A DNA stretch of 64,000 nucleotides from Pseudoalteromonas aurantia 208. GTDB taxonomy: Bacteria; Pseudomonadota; Gammaproteobacteria; Enterobacterales; Alteromonadaceae. The position numbers and the translations under genes were made by a program. The stretch is taken from the NCBI RefSeq assembly GCF_014858725.1, contig NZ_AQGV01000012.1:1364001-1428000 (forward strand). The letters are read 5' to 3'. Shown one piece after another: positions 25,581-36,040 of the stretch (position 1 is the first letter of the stretch; every line of letters begins with the position of its first letter). Under the pieces are notes generated by a model, which was not told the DNA's origin, did no database searches, and saw nothing but the letters and a program-made list of their open reading frames with translations.

Positions 25581-28500
25581 ATGTTCTCTCGCTATTTTAT
25601 AGACCGACCAATCTTTGCTTTTGTGATCTCTATTGTCATTGTATTAGCTGGGCTTGCTGCAATGCGGAGTTTGCCCGTAGCACAGTACCCTGAAATCGCC
25701 CCTCCTGTTGTGCAAGTGACTGCAGTGTACCCAGGCGCTTCTGCTGATGTATTAGAGCAAACGGTTGCAGCTCCAATAGAAAATGCCATCACCGGTGTTG
25801 AAGGTATGATGTACATGAGTTCGACTAGCACAAGCTCAGGAGCAACCACAATTGCTGTTACATTTGAAATCGGCACTGACGTTGACCAAGCTGCGGTAGA
25901 CGTAAACAACAGAGTGAAACAGGTTGAGGCTCGACTACCAGAAGAAACCCGACGCCAAGGTGTTCAGGTAACGAAAGGTTCATCTAGCTTTTTACAAGTT
26001 CATGCGTTTTATTCACCTGATAATACTCGAACCAGTTTATGGACTTCTAACTATGTCACCATGAATATTCTTGATCGTATTAAACGGATCCCAGGCACCA
26101 CCAGCGTGCAAATTTTTGGCGCCAAAGATTATGCGATGCGCGTATGGTTAAGACCCGATATTATGAGTCAGCTAGCTGTTACCGTTGAAGAAGTTGCATC
26201 CGCTATCCGAGAGCAAAACTCACAATATGCAGCTGGCAAGATAGGCGCAACCCCAACCTCAGTACATGCTCAAGAACTTGTCTATAGTGTGACGGCACAA
26301 GGCAGACTTTCAACACCAGAAGAGTTTGACGACATCATCATTCGTGCTAACCCGGATGGATCAAATCTACGACTAAAAGACATTGCCCGTGTTGAGTTAG
26401 GCTCTAAAGATTACGACTTTGCCGGAACAATCAACGGAAAAGAAGCGGTGTTACTTGGGATATTTCTACAACCTGGCGCTAACGCATTAGATGTTGCAGC
26501 TCAGGTAAACAGTACAATTGAAGAGTTAAAAACACAATTCCCCATTGGGCTAGCTCATGTTACGTCATACGACACAACACGTTTTGTAGAAGTGTCTATT
26601 CGCGAAGTGATTATCACCTTAATGGAAGCCATGGTTTTGGTATTCTTAGTGGTCTATTTATTCTTGCAAAACTGGCGAGCAACACTGATTCCAACATTAG
26701 CCGTGCCAGTATCTTTACTAGGTACATTTGCAGGCATGTATATGCTTGGTTACTCAATAAACACCCTCACATTATTCGGTATGGTGTTATCTATTGGTAT
26801 TGTTGTCGATGATGCGATAGTGGTACTTGAAAATGTTGAACGTATTATGCACGAACAAAAAGCCTCCGCACGTGATGCTGCAATACAGGCTATGAAAGAA
26901 GTCAGTGGCCCCGTAATCGCGATTGTACTTGTGTTATGTTCTGTATTCGTGCCCATTGCGTTTTTGGGCGGTTTAACGGGAGAATTGTTCCGTCAGTTTG
27001 CCATTACAATTTCAATCGCGGTTAGCTTATCTGGTGTGGTCGCGTTAACAATGACCCCCGCTTTATGTGTGCTTATTTTAAAACAAGAACACAAACAAAC
27101 TGCGCGATTTTTCTTGTGGTTTAATGCGTGGTTTACCCGTATTACTGGTAAATACGTTGGTGCTGTGAGCTTTATGGTCCGTCGCGGGTTACTTGGGTTA
27201 ATTTTAGTTGCCGCAATGATCGCTTCAACCGCAACCCTTTGGAAAAGTACACCCGGTTCTCTAGTGCCTGATGAAGATCAAGGTTACTATGTATCTGCTA
27301 TTTTCCTGCCTGATGGTTCTTCACTTGAGCGTACAGCTAAAGTTGTCGAAGAAGTTATTGCTGCAGTTCAATCTAACCCTGCCAACGAAAATGTTGTCGC
27401 CTTTACTGGATTTGACTTCATCGGCGGCGGTTATAAAAACAGCGCTGCGACCCTATTCGTCACTCAAAAACACTGGGACGAACGAGAAATTGACACAAAG
27501 TCACTTGTTGGTGAGCTTTATATGAAAACAGCGCATATTAACGAAGCGTTAGTACTCGCATTTAACCCTCCGCCAATATTCGGACTAGGCAGTACCGGTG
27601 GGTTTGAAGTGTATCTACAAAATAAAGGTGCTGGCGGCCATGAGAAGCTTAAGCAGAATATGCAACTGGTAATGGCTGAAGCACAAAAAAGCCCTGTGTT
27701 AGCAAGTTTGCAAACCCTGTGGCGACCTAATGCGCCTCAGCTCAAAGTACATATGGACCGAGAACAAGCCCGTGCTATGGGTGTTAACATCAATAGTGCA
27801 TTCACCGCTTTGGGAGCTAACTTAGGAACGTACTATGTAAACGACTTCAATAAATTTGGTCGCGCTTGGCAAGTACTGCTTTCAGCCGAAGCTGAGTTTA
27901 GGATGACTCCTGAAGATGTAGGTCGTATATATGTGAAAAACAATCAAGGTGATATGGTTCCGATTTCCGCGTTTACACGTATTGAGTACAGCCGAGGACC
28001 TGAGAACCTAGAACGATATAACAACTTATCTGCAGTAAAGCTACTGGGTGAAGCCGCCCCGGGATACAGTTCAGGCCAAGCTATAGCTGAAATGGAACGT
28101 ATAGCCAAAACAGTACTCCCACCTGATATGACTTACGACTGGACAGGTTCGGCCTATCAAGAAAAGCAAAGCTCTGGCACTACAGGTTTAGCGCTGGGTC
28201 TTGCTGTTATAATGGTATTTCTAATATTAGCAGCGTTGTATGAACGTTGGTCTTTGCCCTTATCGGTATTACTTGCATTACCATTTGGTACATTTGGTGC
28301 GTTGATCTCTGTATGGATAGCGGGTTTAACCAATGATGTATACTTTCAAATTGGCCTCGTTACGTTACTTGGCTTGGCCAGTAAAAATGCTATTTTGATT
28401 GTTGAATATGCGCTTATGAAATATCAACAGGGTTGGAGTGCCAGTGCTGCTGCGCTTGAAGCTGCAAGGCTACGCTTTAGACCTATTATTATGACATCAT

Positions 28501-28754
28501 TGGCATTTATACTTGGGGTGGTACCACTCGTATTGAGCTCCGGTGCTGGCGCGGGTGCCCGACACAGTGTTGGTACCGGTGTTATGGGTGGCATGATTGC
28601 AGCCACATTCTTAGCTATTTTCTTTGTCCCATTATTTTTCTTTTGGTTAACAAACAGAAAGTTAACTGAGAAAAGAAGCAAACAGGAACTTGCTGAAGAA
28701 ATCGCCCAGCAACATAAAAAGGAACAAGTTGACACCGAAGAAGGGCTCGCATAA
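25581..28754 (+). CDS. RND multidrug efflux pump, HAE1 (AcrB/MexB) family
   Basis: 1057 residues, full length, 4 bases after the adaptor gene. Twelve membrane helices and two large periplasmic loops have the usual layout. The proton-relay aspartates are in GIVVDDAIVVLENVERIM near 405-412. The start MFSRYFIDRPIFAFVISIVI and the SVQIFGAKDYAMRVWL block are family hallmarks. The product exports drugs, bile-like compounds or dyes by proton antiport. The acidic/basic C-terminal tail is cytoplasmic. Confidence 0.94.
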   Translation: MFSRYFIDRPIFAFVISIVIVLAGLAAMRSLPVAQYPEIAPPVVQVTAVYPGASADVLEQTVAAPIENAITGVEGMMYMSSTSTSSGATTIAVTFEIGTDVDQAAVDVNNRVKQVEARLPEETRRQGVQVTKGSSSFLQVHAFYSPDNTRTSLWTSNYVTMNILDRIKRIPGTTSVQIFGAKDYAMRVWLRPDIMSQLAVTVEEVASAIREQNSQYAAGKIGATPTSVHAQELVYSVTAQGRLSTPEEFDDIIIRANPDGSNLRLKDIARVELGSKDYDFAGTINGKEAVLLGIFLQPGANALDVAAQVNSTIEELKTQFPIGLAHVTSYDTTRFVEVSIREVIITLMEAMVLVFLVVYLFLQNWRATLIPTLAVPVSLLGTFAGMYMLGYSINTLTLFGMVLSIGIVVDDAIVVLENVERIMHEQKASARDAAIQAMKEVSGPVIAIVLVLCSVFVPIAFLGGLTGELFRQFAITISIAVSLSGVVALTMTPALCVLILKQEHKQTARFFLWFNAWFTRITGKYVGAVSFMVRRGLLGLILVAAMIASTATLWKSTPGSLVPDEDQGYYVSAIFLPDGSSLERTAKVVEEVIAAVQSNPANENVVAFTGFDFIGGGYKNSAATLFVTQKHWDEREIDTKSLVGELYMKTAHINEALVLAFNPPPIFGLGSTGGFEVYLQNKGAGGHEKLKQNMQLVMAEAQKSPVLASLQTLWRPNAPQLKVHMDREQARAMGVNINSAFTALGANLGTYYVNDFNKFGRAWQVLLSAEAEFRMTPEDVGRIYVKNNQGDMVPISAFTRIEYSRGPENLERYNNLSAVKLLGEAAPGYSSGQAIAEMERIAKTVLPPDMTYDWTGSAYQEKQSSGTTGLALGLAVIMVFLILAALYERWSLPLSVLLALPFGTFGALISVWIAGLTNDVYFQIGLVTLLGLASKNAILIVEYALMKYQQGWSASAAALEAARLRFRPIIMTSLAFILGVVPLVLSSGAGAGARHSVGTGVMGGMIAATFLAIFFVPLFFFWLTNRKLTEKRSKQELAEEIAQQHKKEQVDTEEGLA

Positions 28755-28769
28755 CCGAAACACGTTAAT

Positions 28770-28799
28770 AAAACGCCAACTACAAAGTTGGCGTTTTTA
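28770..28799 (+). terminator. Rho-independent terminator of the RND operon
   Basis: AAACGCCAAC and GTTGGCGTTT form a 10-bp stem around TACAAA, followed by TT. It lies 16 bases after the pump stop. Confidence 0.9.
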
Positions 28800-28846
28800 C
28801 TTATAAGCCGTTAAGATTAAATAAAAAGTCAGTAACAGATTAATAT

Positions 28847-29443
28847 ATGAGCAGTAGCCTACAAAATACTTTTGATGAATACTTTCAAGTAGAAGACAGT
28901 AATCAGGTTAACTTATTTGTTGTCCAAAATAGCGATGTGCCACAAACACAGGCAGAATTAGAAAAGAACATCCCCGCACTATTTAAACTCGCCAATGAAA
29001 TCAATGAACTAGATAATAACGCATTAAGACCTTTACGGAATTTGGGAGATGTGGCAACGGAGCTTGCATCATTTTTACAAGCCCAGTCTCGAAAAATCGA
29101 TCTGATAATGAGCCATATACTGGCAACAGAGCAACCTGACGAAGATAATGTATATTGTGATAGTTATGGTGGTGGTGGATTGAAAGTAACCTTAGCGGAG
29201 AAGATATCTATAGGGACTCAATTACGAACAAAACTGTTTTTAAATCAAGAAGCTAGCGCTATTTACTGCTACACACAGGTTATTGCTGTAGAACGGCTCT
29301 CTAGTGAAAAGCAGCAACACACGTTAGGCTTTACCCAAATTCGTGATGCTGACCAAGAGTTAGTGGTTCGCGCAAGTTTACATGCCCAGACCCGACAACT
29401 AAAAAAGCGTCAATTAGCACAGAATAAAGAACAAAATAGCTGA
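28847..29443 (+). CDS. PilZ-domain-like protein
   Basis: 198 residues, soluble. The N-terminal half (1-95) is helical, with NALRPLRNLGDVATELASFL. The C-terminal half is a beta barrel like PilZ: DSYGGGGLKVTLAEKISIGT takes the place of the usual DxSxxG strand, and the terminal helix has LHAQTRQLKKRQ. The Arg-rich c-di-GMP loop of true PilZ domains is not clear, so nucleotide binding is doubtful. It precedes aguA by 54 bases and may be independent. Confidence 0.6.
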   Translation: MSSSLQNTFDEYFQVEDSNQVNLFVVQNSDVPQTQAELEKNIPALFKLANEINELDNNALRPLRNLGDVATELASFLQAQSRKIDLIMSHILATEQPDEDNVYCDSYGGGGLKVTLAEKISIGTQLRTKLFLNQEASAIYCYTQVIAVERLSSEKQQHTLGFTQIRDADQELVVRASLHAQTRQLKKRQLAQNKEQNS

Positions 29444-29497
29444 CACCAAACATGGGAATGATAAACTAGTAGCTTAGTAATTTATTTGTGTAACATC

Positions 29498-30541
29498 ATG
29501 AGCTTTAGACTTTTACCTGAATGGGCACCACAAGATGCAATTATGTTGACGTGGCCTCATAAAAACACTGACTGGGTTAATATATTATCAGATGTAGAAC
29601 CGGTCTATGTCACTTTATGTCAAGAGATTTCCCAAGTTCAGAAAATACTGATCGTGGCCCACACACTGGCGCTAAAACAACATATCACGACGCTACTGAA
29701 TAATGCGTCAATCGACTTAGATAACATTGTTTTTGTTATCGCTCCCTGCAATGATACTTGGGCTCGTGATCATGGCCCCATTACTGTGGCCAATAAACAA
29801 GGAAAATTAAAGGTAAAAGATTTTACCTTTAATGGCTGGGGGAACAAGTATGAAGCGCAGCTAGACAACAAGCTCAATACTGCGATTGCGACACAAGCTA
29901 TGAGTGAACACATCCAGTTTGATAGCATCAATTTCGTACTAGAAGGTGGTGGTATTGAAATAAATGAACATGGCACCTTACTGACAACCTCTGCTTGCTT
30001 ATTAAACCCAAATAGAAACCCTGAACTTAGCAAAGAGCAAGTTGAATATACACTGTCACAAGAATTAGGCGCAGAGGCCTTCTTATGGGTTGAACATGGA
30101 TATTTATCAGGTGATGATACGGATAGCCATATCGATACGTTAGTACGATTTGCGCCAAATAATACGATAGTATACGTAACATGTGATGATATTAATGATG
30201 AGCATTATATTGAATTGGCGAACATGCAGCGTCAATTGGCATCATTTACAACCCCTGCCGGTAGTAAATATAATATAGTACCCTTGCCATGGCCAAAAGC
30301 GATATATAATGATGAGAAAGAACGCTTGCCGGCAACCTACGCCAATTACCTCATTCTTAATAATACCGTTTTGGTACCTATTTATGGCGATGACAATGAT
30401 AGTTTAGCAATCTCTCAAATCCAATCAGCTTATCCCCAGCATGCAGTTATAGGCATTGATTGTTTACCCATTATTCATCAATTTGGTAGCTTGCACTGCA
30501 TTACAATGCAATTACCGCGTGGCTTTTTACAACAGGAATAG
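29498..30541 (+). CDS. aguA: Agmatine deiminase
   Basis: 347 residues from the ATG at 29498 (MSFRLLPEWAPQDAIMLTWP). Guanidine-binding motifs are NDTWARDHGPI near residue 85-95 and LEGGGIEINEHGTLLTT near 145. The catalytic Cys is in HQFGSLHCITMQLPRG at about 334, where the usual GGG is replaced by FGS. It converts agmatine to N-carbamoylputrescine, which the next gene processes; the two genes are 3 bases apart. This is the arginine-decarboxylase route to putrescine. Confidence 0.92.
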   Translation: MSFRLLPEWAPQDAIMLTWPHKNTDWVNILSDVEPVYVTLCQEISQVQKILIVAHTLALKQHITTLLNNASIDLDNIVFVIAPCNDTWARDHGPITVANKQGKLKVKDFTFNGWGNKYEAQLDNKLNTAIATQAMSEHIQFDSINFVLEGGGIEINEHGTLLTTSACLLNPNRNPELSKEQVEYTLSQELGAEAFLWVEHGYLSGDDTDSHIDTLVRFAPNNTIVYVTCDDINDEHYIELANMQRQLASFTTPAGSKYNIVPLPWPKAIYNDEKERLPATYANYLILNNTVLVPIYGDDNDSLAISQIQSAYPQHAVIGIDCLPIIHQFGSLHCITMQLPRGFLQQE

Positions 30542-30544
30542 ACT

Positions 30545-31435
30545 ATGAGTACTCACGCCTTAAACGTCGGCATTGTACAACACAGCAACAGTGATGACCT
30601 TGCACAAAACATATTAATAACTGAACAGGGGATCAGAGATGCTGCAAAACAAGGGGCAAAACTGGTTATATTACAAGAATTACATCGCAGCTTATATTTT
30701 TGCCAAACAGAAAATACAGACTTATTTGACCTAGCAGAAACGATCCCAGGTCCGAGCACGCTTTATTTCGGTAAACTAGCACAAGAGCTCAACATAGTGA
30801 TTGTCACTTCTCTATTCGAAAAAAGAGCAACGGGTCTGTATCATAACACCGCGGTTGTTATTGAAAGTGATGGCTCTATTGCGGGTAAATATCGCAAAAT
30901 GCATATTCCTGATGATCCCGGTTTTTATGAAAAGTTCTATTTTACACCTGGCGATATGGGTTTCACACCAATTGATACATCCGTCGGTAAATTAGGTGTG
31001 CTAATATGTTGGGATCAATGGTTTCCTGAAGGCGCTAGGTTAATGGCCATGGCCGGTGCAGAGTTACTAATTTATCCAACCGCGATTGGTTGGGATCCTC
31101 GAGATGATAAAGACGAACAAATTCGACAGCGTGACGCTTGGATAATTTCACAACGCGCCCACGCTATTGCCAATGGTATTCCTGTGATCAGTGTAAACCG
31201 AGTTGGCCATGAACATGACCCAAGTGGGCAAAGTGATGGAATAACGTTTTGGGGTAACTCTTTTGTGGCAGGCCCCCAAGGCGAAATGTTACTGCACGCC
31301 AGCGAAGATAAAGAACAAGTATCGGTTGTTAAAGTTGATCAGGCGCAAAGTGAATCCGTTAGACGCATTTGGCCGTATTTACGCGATAGACGAATTGATC
31401 ACTATCAAGACCTTTGCAAGATTTATCGTGACTAA
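30545..31435 (+). CDS. aguB: N-carbamoylputrescine amidohydrolase
   Basis: 296 residues of the nitrilase superfamily. The catalytic Glu is in LQELHRSLYF, the Lys in KYRKMHIPDDPGF, and the Cys in GVLICWDQWFPEGARLM. The specificity-typical end RRIWPYLRDRRIDHYQ is present. It yields putrescine, CO2 and ammonia. It is coupled to aguA and ends 31 bases before mfd. Confidence 0.94.
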   Translation: MSTHALNVGIVQHSNSDDLAQNILITEQGIRDAAKQGAKLVILQELHRSLYFCQTENTDLFDLAETIPGPSTLYFGKLAQELNIVIVTSLFEKRATGLYHNTAVVIESDGSIAGKYRKMHIPDDPGFYEKFYFTPGDMGFTPIDTSVGKLGVLICWDQWFPEGARLMAMAGAELLIYPTAIGWDPRDDKDEQIRQRDAWIISQRAHAIANGIPVISVNRVGHEHDPSGQSDGITFWGNSFVAGPQGEMLLHASEDKEQVSVVKVDQAQSESVRRIWPYLRDRRIDHYQDLCKIYRD

Positions 31436-31466
31436 AACAATTAGAAAAACAGATTAGGAGTACTCA

Positions 31467-34400
31467 ATGGCGTCTGCGCATTGGAGCGAATTACCTTGGA
31501 TTAAAAACTCAAAGGATAAAATACACTGGGGTCAACTAAGTGGCAGCGGTTTAACTATCGCATTAAGCGAAGGAATAAGAAACAACCCAGAGTTGGTTGT
31601 TATCGTAACCCCAGATACTCCCTCAGCCTTGCGCCTTGAAACTGAGTTAGACTATTTGTTACCCGATTTACCCGTGATGGTTTTTCCTGACTGGGAAACT
31701 CTTCCTTATGATCACTTTTCACCACATCAAGATATAATATCACAACGATTAGCCACACTTAACGCCCTGAAAAAGCAGAAGCAAAGCGTGCTCATTGTGC
31801 CTGTAGCCACTTTAATGTTACGTACTGCCCCACCGGCATTCATTTATGGCAATGCACTCCAATTTAAGGTCGGTGATACGGTAGATGCACAACAACTTAA
31901 AAATGCGTTAACAGAAACTGGTTATCGGCATGTTCAGCAGGTAATGGAGCATGGCGAGTTCGCGGTAAGGGGCTCGATAGTGGATCTTTTTCCTATGGGG
32001 AGCCCTACTCCGTTTAGGTTTGATTTCTTTGATGACGATATAGACAGCATACGTCTTTTCGATATAGAGACCCAACGCTCTAGCGATAAAGTAGAAAACA
32101 TTGATTTACTGCCAGCGCACGAGTTTCCAACCAACGATGAAGATATCGAACGGTTTCGAGTGGAATACCGGAATGCATTTGGTGCAAGTGCCGAGCAAGA
32201 CTCTATTTATATGCAAGTGACTAAAGGTAACTGGCCATCAGGCATTGAATATTATTTGCCTCTTTTTTACGATCAGTTAGCAACTATCTTTGATTATTTA
32301 CCAGAGAACGCCACTATTGTTCATTTAGGTGATATTGAACATGCTGCTGATGAGTTTTGGCTTGATGTGTATAAACGTTATGAAAACCGCAAAGTGGATC
32401 CACTCAGGCCTTTGCTTGAACCAGCGATGTTGTATCAACCTGTAGAAGAGCTGTTTAAAAACTTTAACAGCCATCCTAGGATCCGTCTAAGCGAAGCAAA
32501 ACTTGGTACAAAAGCAGGTCATACTAACCTCAGCGCAAAACCGATTAAAGATGTGCGTATTGACCACAAACAGACGGATCCATACGCACAGTTATTGAAG
32601 TTTGTTACTGCTCAGAAAAAACAAAAGTCACGTATTGTGTTCAGCGTTGAAACCGATGGCCGACGTGAATCATTACTCACGCTACTAAAACCGACGGGGT
32701 TAAAACTTAAAGAGTTTGATAATTTTCAAAAATTCTTATCTGCAAAAAGTGATGTTGGGCTAGTTGTAAGTCCATTAGAGCAAAGTGTCTACCTATCTGG
32801 AGAGCCCAGCTTAAGCATCATTACAGAACAAGAGTTGTTAGGCGTTAAAGTCTCACAACGTCGCCGTCGTAAGCATAAGTACGAGCAAGGCCAAGATTCC
32901 CTTATTCGTAATTTAGCAGAATTAAAAGAAGGTCAACCCATCGTTCACCTCGATCACGGTGTAGGCCGTTATCTCGGTTTGCAAACCATTGATGCAGCCG
33001 GTGTCGCGACAGAATTTGTGACCATTATTTATGCGAATGAAGCAAAACTCTATGTACCTGTTTCAGCGCTGCATATGCTTAGTCGATATTCCGGTGGAGA
33101 AGAAGCAAGCGCCCCACTTCATAAATTAGGCTCTGATGTCTGGGAAAAAGCCAAACGTCGAGCGGCCGAGAAAGTCCGAGATGTTGCAGCAGAGTTGCTC
33201 GATATATACGCTAAACGACAAAGTAAACCTGGTTTTTCGTTCAAAATTGATGGTGCTGCATATCGGGAATTTAGTGACAGTTTTCCTTTTGAAGAAACCG
33301 ATGACCAACGCAATGCCATTGAAGCTGTTTTGGCTGACATGCAGTCTAATCTCGCGATGGATAGATTAGTGTGTGGTGATGTCGGCTTTGGAAAAACGGA
33401 AGTCGCCATGCGCGGTGCTTTTGCGGCAGTCAATGACAATAAACAAGTGGCTGTTTTAGTCCCCACTACCCTGCTCGCCCAACAGCATTTTGAGAATTTT
33501 AAAGACCGATTTGCTGACCTGCCAATAGAGGTTGGGGTTTTGTCTCGTTTCAACAGCACCAAAGATCAAAAGTCTACATTAACAAAGCTTAAAGACGGCA
33601 CCATTGATATCGTTATTGGAACGCATAAACTTATACAAGAGAGTATTAAGTTTAATGACTTAGGCTTATTGGTTGTTGATGAGGAACATCGTTTTGGTGT
33701 TAGGCAAAAAGAAAAAATTAAGCAGTTGCGTGCCGATGTTGATATTTTAACACTCACAGCCACGCCTATTCCACGGACACTTAATATGGCAATGAGTGGA
33801 ATGCGCGACTTATCAATTATTGCCACCCCACCAGCGAAACGTTTAGCTGTTAAAACATTTGTTAAAGAACGCAATGATGAGTTGATCCGAGAAGCAATTT
33901 TGCGTGAGATTAAACGCGGGGGACAAGTCTACTTCTTGCACAACAATGTTGAAACCATCGACAAAACAGCTTCGGATATTGCAGCCTTAGTACCTGAAGC
34001 AAGTATTGCCATTGCACATGGACAAATGCGCGAACGAGAGCTTGAGCAGCTTATGGGAGATTTTTATCACCAAAAGCATAACGTACTCGTCTGTACCACC
34101 ATTATTGAAACAGGTATTGATATTCCTTCGGCAAATACCATTATCATGGATCGTGCCGACAAGCTTGGACTTGCGCAATTACACCAGTTACGCGGCCGTG
34201 TTGGGCGTAGTCATCATCAAGCCTATGCGTACTTATTGACGCGAAATACCCAAACATTGACTAAAGATGCTGTTAAACGTTTACAGGCAATCGAGTCTCT
34301 TGAAGTTTTGGGGGCCGGTTTTGCGCTTGCCACACATGACTTAGAGATCCGTGGCGCAGGTGAGTTATTAGGTGACGACCAAAGTGGTCAAATTCAATCC

Positions 34401-34940
34401 GTTGGCTTCACACTTTATATGGAAATGCTGGAACAAGCGGTACAAGCATTAAAAGATGGCAAAGAGCCAACACTTGAAAATTTACTGCAAAAACAGTCTG
34501 ACGTTGATTTAAAAGTCCCAGCGTTACTGCCGGATGATTATATTCCAGATGTGAACATTCGTTTGAGTATGTACAAACGTATTGCAAGTGCAAAAGACTT
34601 AGGCGAGTTAGATGAACTGCAAGTCGAACTCATTGACCGATTCAGTTTGTTACCTGATGCCGCTAAAAACCTATTCGCAATACAGGCTCTCAAGCTCAAA
34701 GCAAGTAATTTAGGGATCAGTAAGGTCGAGGCAAACATCAAAGGCGGGTACTTTGAATTTAGTACCTCGACAAAGGTTAACCCAACGTTCATTATAGGTT
34801 TGATACAAAGCAATCCCTCTATTTATAAAATGGAAGGTGCAAGTAAGTTACGTTTTGCAATCGAAGAAAAGAATGGGCAAGAAAGAATGAAGTTAATCAA
34901 TGCAATGATGGATGATTTTGACAAAAAGGCGCTGGCATAA
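31467..34940 (+). CDS. mfd: Transcription-repair coupling factor
   Basis: 1157 residues, normal length. The N-terminal UvrB-like part has FPDWETLPYDHFSPHQDIIS; the RNA-polymerase-interacting domain follows near 480-550 (PIVHLDHGVGRYLGL). The helicase motor has Walker A GDVGFGKTE near 637, motif II VVDEEHRF near 737 and motif VI QLRGRVGRS. The C-terminal domain gates UvrA binding. Mfd removes stalled RNA polymerase and recruits UvrA. AGGAG stands before the ATG. The next gene begins at the base after its stop. Confidence 0.96.
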   Translation: MASAHWSELPWIKNSKDKIHWGQLSGSGLTIALSEGIRNNPELVVIVTPDTPSALRLETELDYLLPDLPVMVFPDWETLPYDHFSPHQDIISQRLATLNALKKQKQSVLIVPVATLMLRTAPPAFIYGNALQFKVGDTVDAQQLKNALTETGYRHVQQVMEHGEFAVRGSIVDLFPMGSPTPFRFDFFDDDIDSIRLFDIETQRSSDKVENIDLLPAHEFPTNDEDIERFRVEYRNAFGASAEQDSIYMQVTKGNWPSGIEYYLPLFYDQLATIFDYLPENATIVHLGDIEHAADEFWLDVYKRYENRKVDPLRPLLEPAMLYQPVEELFKNFNSHPRIRLSEAKLGTKAGHTNLSAKPIKDVRIDHKQTDPYAQLLKFVTAQKKQKSRIVFSVETDGRRESLLTLLKPTGLKLKEFDNFQKFLSAKSDVGLVVSPLEQSVYLSGEPSLSIITEQELLGVKVSQRRRRKHKYEQGQDSLIRNLAELKEGQPIVHLDHGVGRYLGLQTIDAAGVATEFVTIIYANEAKLYVPVSALHMLSRYSGGEEASAPLHKLGSDVWEKAKRRAAEKVRDVAAELLDIYAKRQSKPGFSFKIDGAAYREFSDSFPFEETDDQRNAIEAVLADMQSNLAMDRLVCGDVGFGKTEVAMRGAFAAVNDNKQVAVLVPTTLLAQQHFENFKDRFADLPIEVGVLSRFNSTKDQKSTLTKLKDGTIDIVIGTHKLIQESIKFNDLGLLVVDEEHRFGVRQKEKIKQLRADVDILTLTATPIPRTLNMAMSGMRDLSIIATPPAKRLAVKTFVKERNDELIREAILREIKRGGQVYFLHNNVETIDKTASDIAALVPEASIAIAHGQMRERELEQLMGDFYHQKHNVLVCTTIIETGIDIPSANTIIMDRADKLGLAQLHQLRGRVGRSHHQAYAYLLTRNTQTLTKDAVKRLQAIESLEVLGAGFALATHDLEIRGAGELLGDDQSGQIQSVGFTLYMEMLEQAVQALKDGKEPTLENLLQKQSDVDLKVPALLPDDYIPDVNIRLSMYKRIASAKDLGELDELQVELIDRFSLLPDAAKNLFAIQALKLKASNLGISKVEANIKGGYFEFSTSTKVNPTFIIGLIQSNPSIYKMEGASKLRFAIEEKNGQERMKLINAMMDDFDKKALA

Positions 34941-35777
34941 ATGCACTTAGTAAAAACAATGATCATATTGTTGGCTGCCACAAGTGCTTTCGATGTTCAT
35001 GCAGTACGATGGTTTGAAATCGAAATGATAGCATTTGAACAAAAAGCATCTCCTCTCTTGCGAGAAGATTTCAGTTTAGAGCATGCTGAGATCAAAGGTA
35101 ACCGCAAGCGAGATTTACTCACTGATGGCTACAATGCGCAAGGACAGCAACACTGCTTAAGCGGCGATAGCTTTTTTGACCCTCGGCCACTGAGTGTAAA
35201 GTTAACCAGCAAGAATGCGTCATGGCTTTGTACTGACAGCGCCGATTACATGTCTAAATATGATATTTTGCCACTAACGCCTTTCGCACCGGCCCAAGAG
35301 CATATGGATAATATTTATCTACTGGCTAAAGAGCAGCTACAATTTGACAATACGGTAAGTAAGCTCAAGCGCAAAGGTTTAAAACCAATCTTGCATACTG
35401 GCTGGCGTTTTCCAGAGCAAAGTAAACGACGCGCACCTTTTATCAAGGTGTTTGCAGGCAAGCGTTTTCCGGTGCCCGTTAGCTACCATATTGCCGACAC
35501 TGTCACTGAGCAAGGTTATGTGAGCTTATTACCCAAAAAACCACACGCTATGCCCTCTGAACACGCTGACAACTGGCAAATTGAAGGCCTAGTAAAAATA
35601 CATGTGCGACACTACCTATACGTAACAACCGATTTAGATATACGTTACGAAATAGAAACTGGCGACACACAAATTGCACGTATGTCTCAGTACACACGGG
35701 TTTATAGTGGTGATATGCATTATCTGGATCACCCAAAACTTGGCATAATATTTCAAATTAGAAAATACCAACACTAA
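34941..35777 (+). CDS. csiV: CsiV-family peptidoglycan-binding periplasmic protein
   Basis: 278 residues with an N-terminal signal peptide (about 1-21). The segment VRWFEIEMIAFEQK at the mature start and the end segment HVRHYLYVTTDLDIRYE are typical of the CsiV family. In Vibrio CsiV keeps the low-activity penicillin-binding protein 1A pathway and cell shape in balance with LpoA. The position directly after mfd is the conserved one, which supports the call. Confidence 0.82.
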   Translation: MHLVKTMIILLAATSAFDVHAVRWFEIEMIAFEQKASPLLREDFSLEHAEIKGNRKRDLLTDGYNAQGQQHCLSGDSFFDPRPLSVKLTSKNASWLCTDSADYMSKYDILPLTPFAPAQEHMDNIYLLAKEQLQFDNTVSKLKRKGLKPILHTGWRFPEQSKRRAPFIKVFAGKRFPVPVSYHIADTVTEQGYVSLLPKKPHAMPSEHADNWQIEGLVKIHVRHYLYVTTDLDIRYEIETGDTQIARMSQYTRVYSGDMHYLDHPKLGIIFQIRKYQH

Positions 35778-35791
35778 TAACGGGGAAAAAC

Positions 35792-36040
35792 ATGAAACAA
35801 TTTCTTATCATTGCGGGATTACTCTCGCTTGCCGGATGCTCTAAAGTTTCGCTTGAAAACTACAATAAAATAGAAGTTGGAATGGACAAAACAGAATTAG
35901 AACAAGTTTTAGGTACTGCTGATAACTGTGAAGAAAAAACACTGCATACAAATTGTACATGGGGTGACGAAACACAGTATATTAAGGTTACCTTAGTAAC
36001 CGATAAAGTCACTCTTTACACAAAAAAAGGGCTTGAGTAA
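35792..36040 (+). CDS. Small lipoprotein, SmpA/BamE-like fold
   Basis: 82 residues, GGGG upstream of the ATG. A lipoprotein signal ends in LAGC (Cys near 16). The short mature domain has NYNKIEVGMDKTELEQVLG, the helix pattern of SmpA/OmlA and DUF3862 proteins, and a Cys pair (about 49 and 56) that could form a disulfide. It is too short and differs from BamE itself. Likely transcribed with csiV. Confidence 0.75.
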   Translation: MKQFLIIAGLLSLAGCSKVSLENYNKIEVGMDKTELEQVLGTADNCEEKTLHTNCTWGDETQYIKVTLVTDKVTLYTKKGLE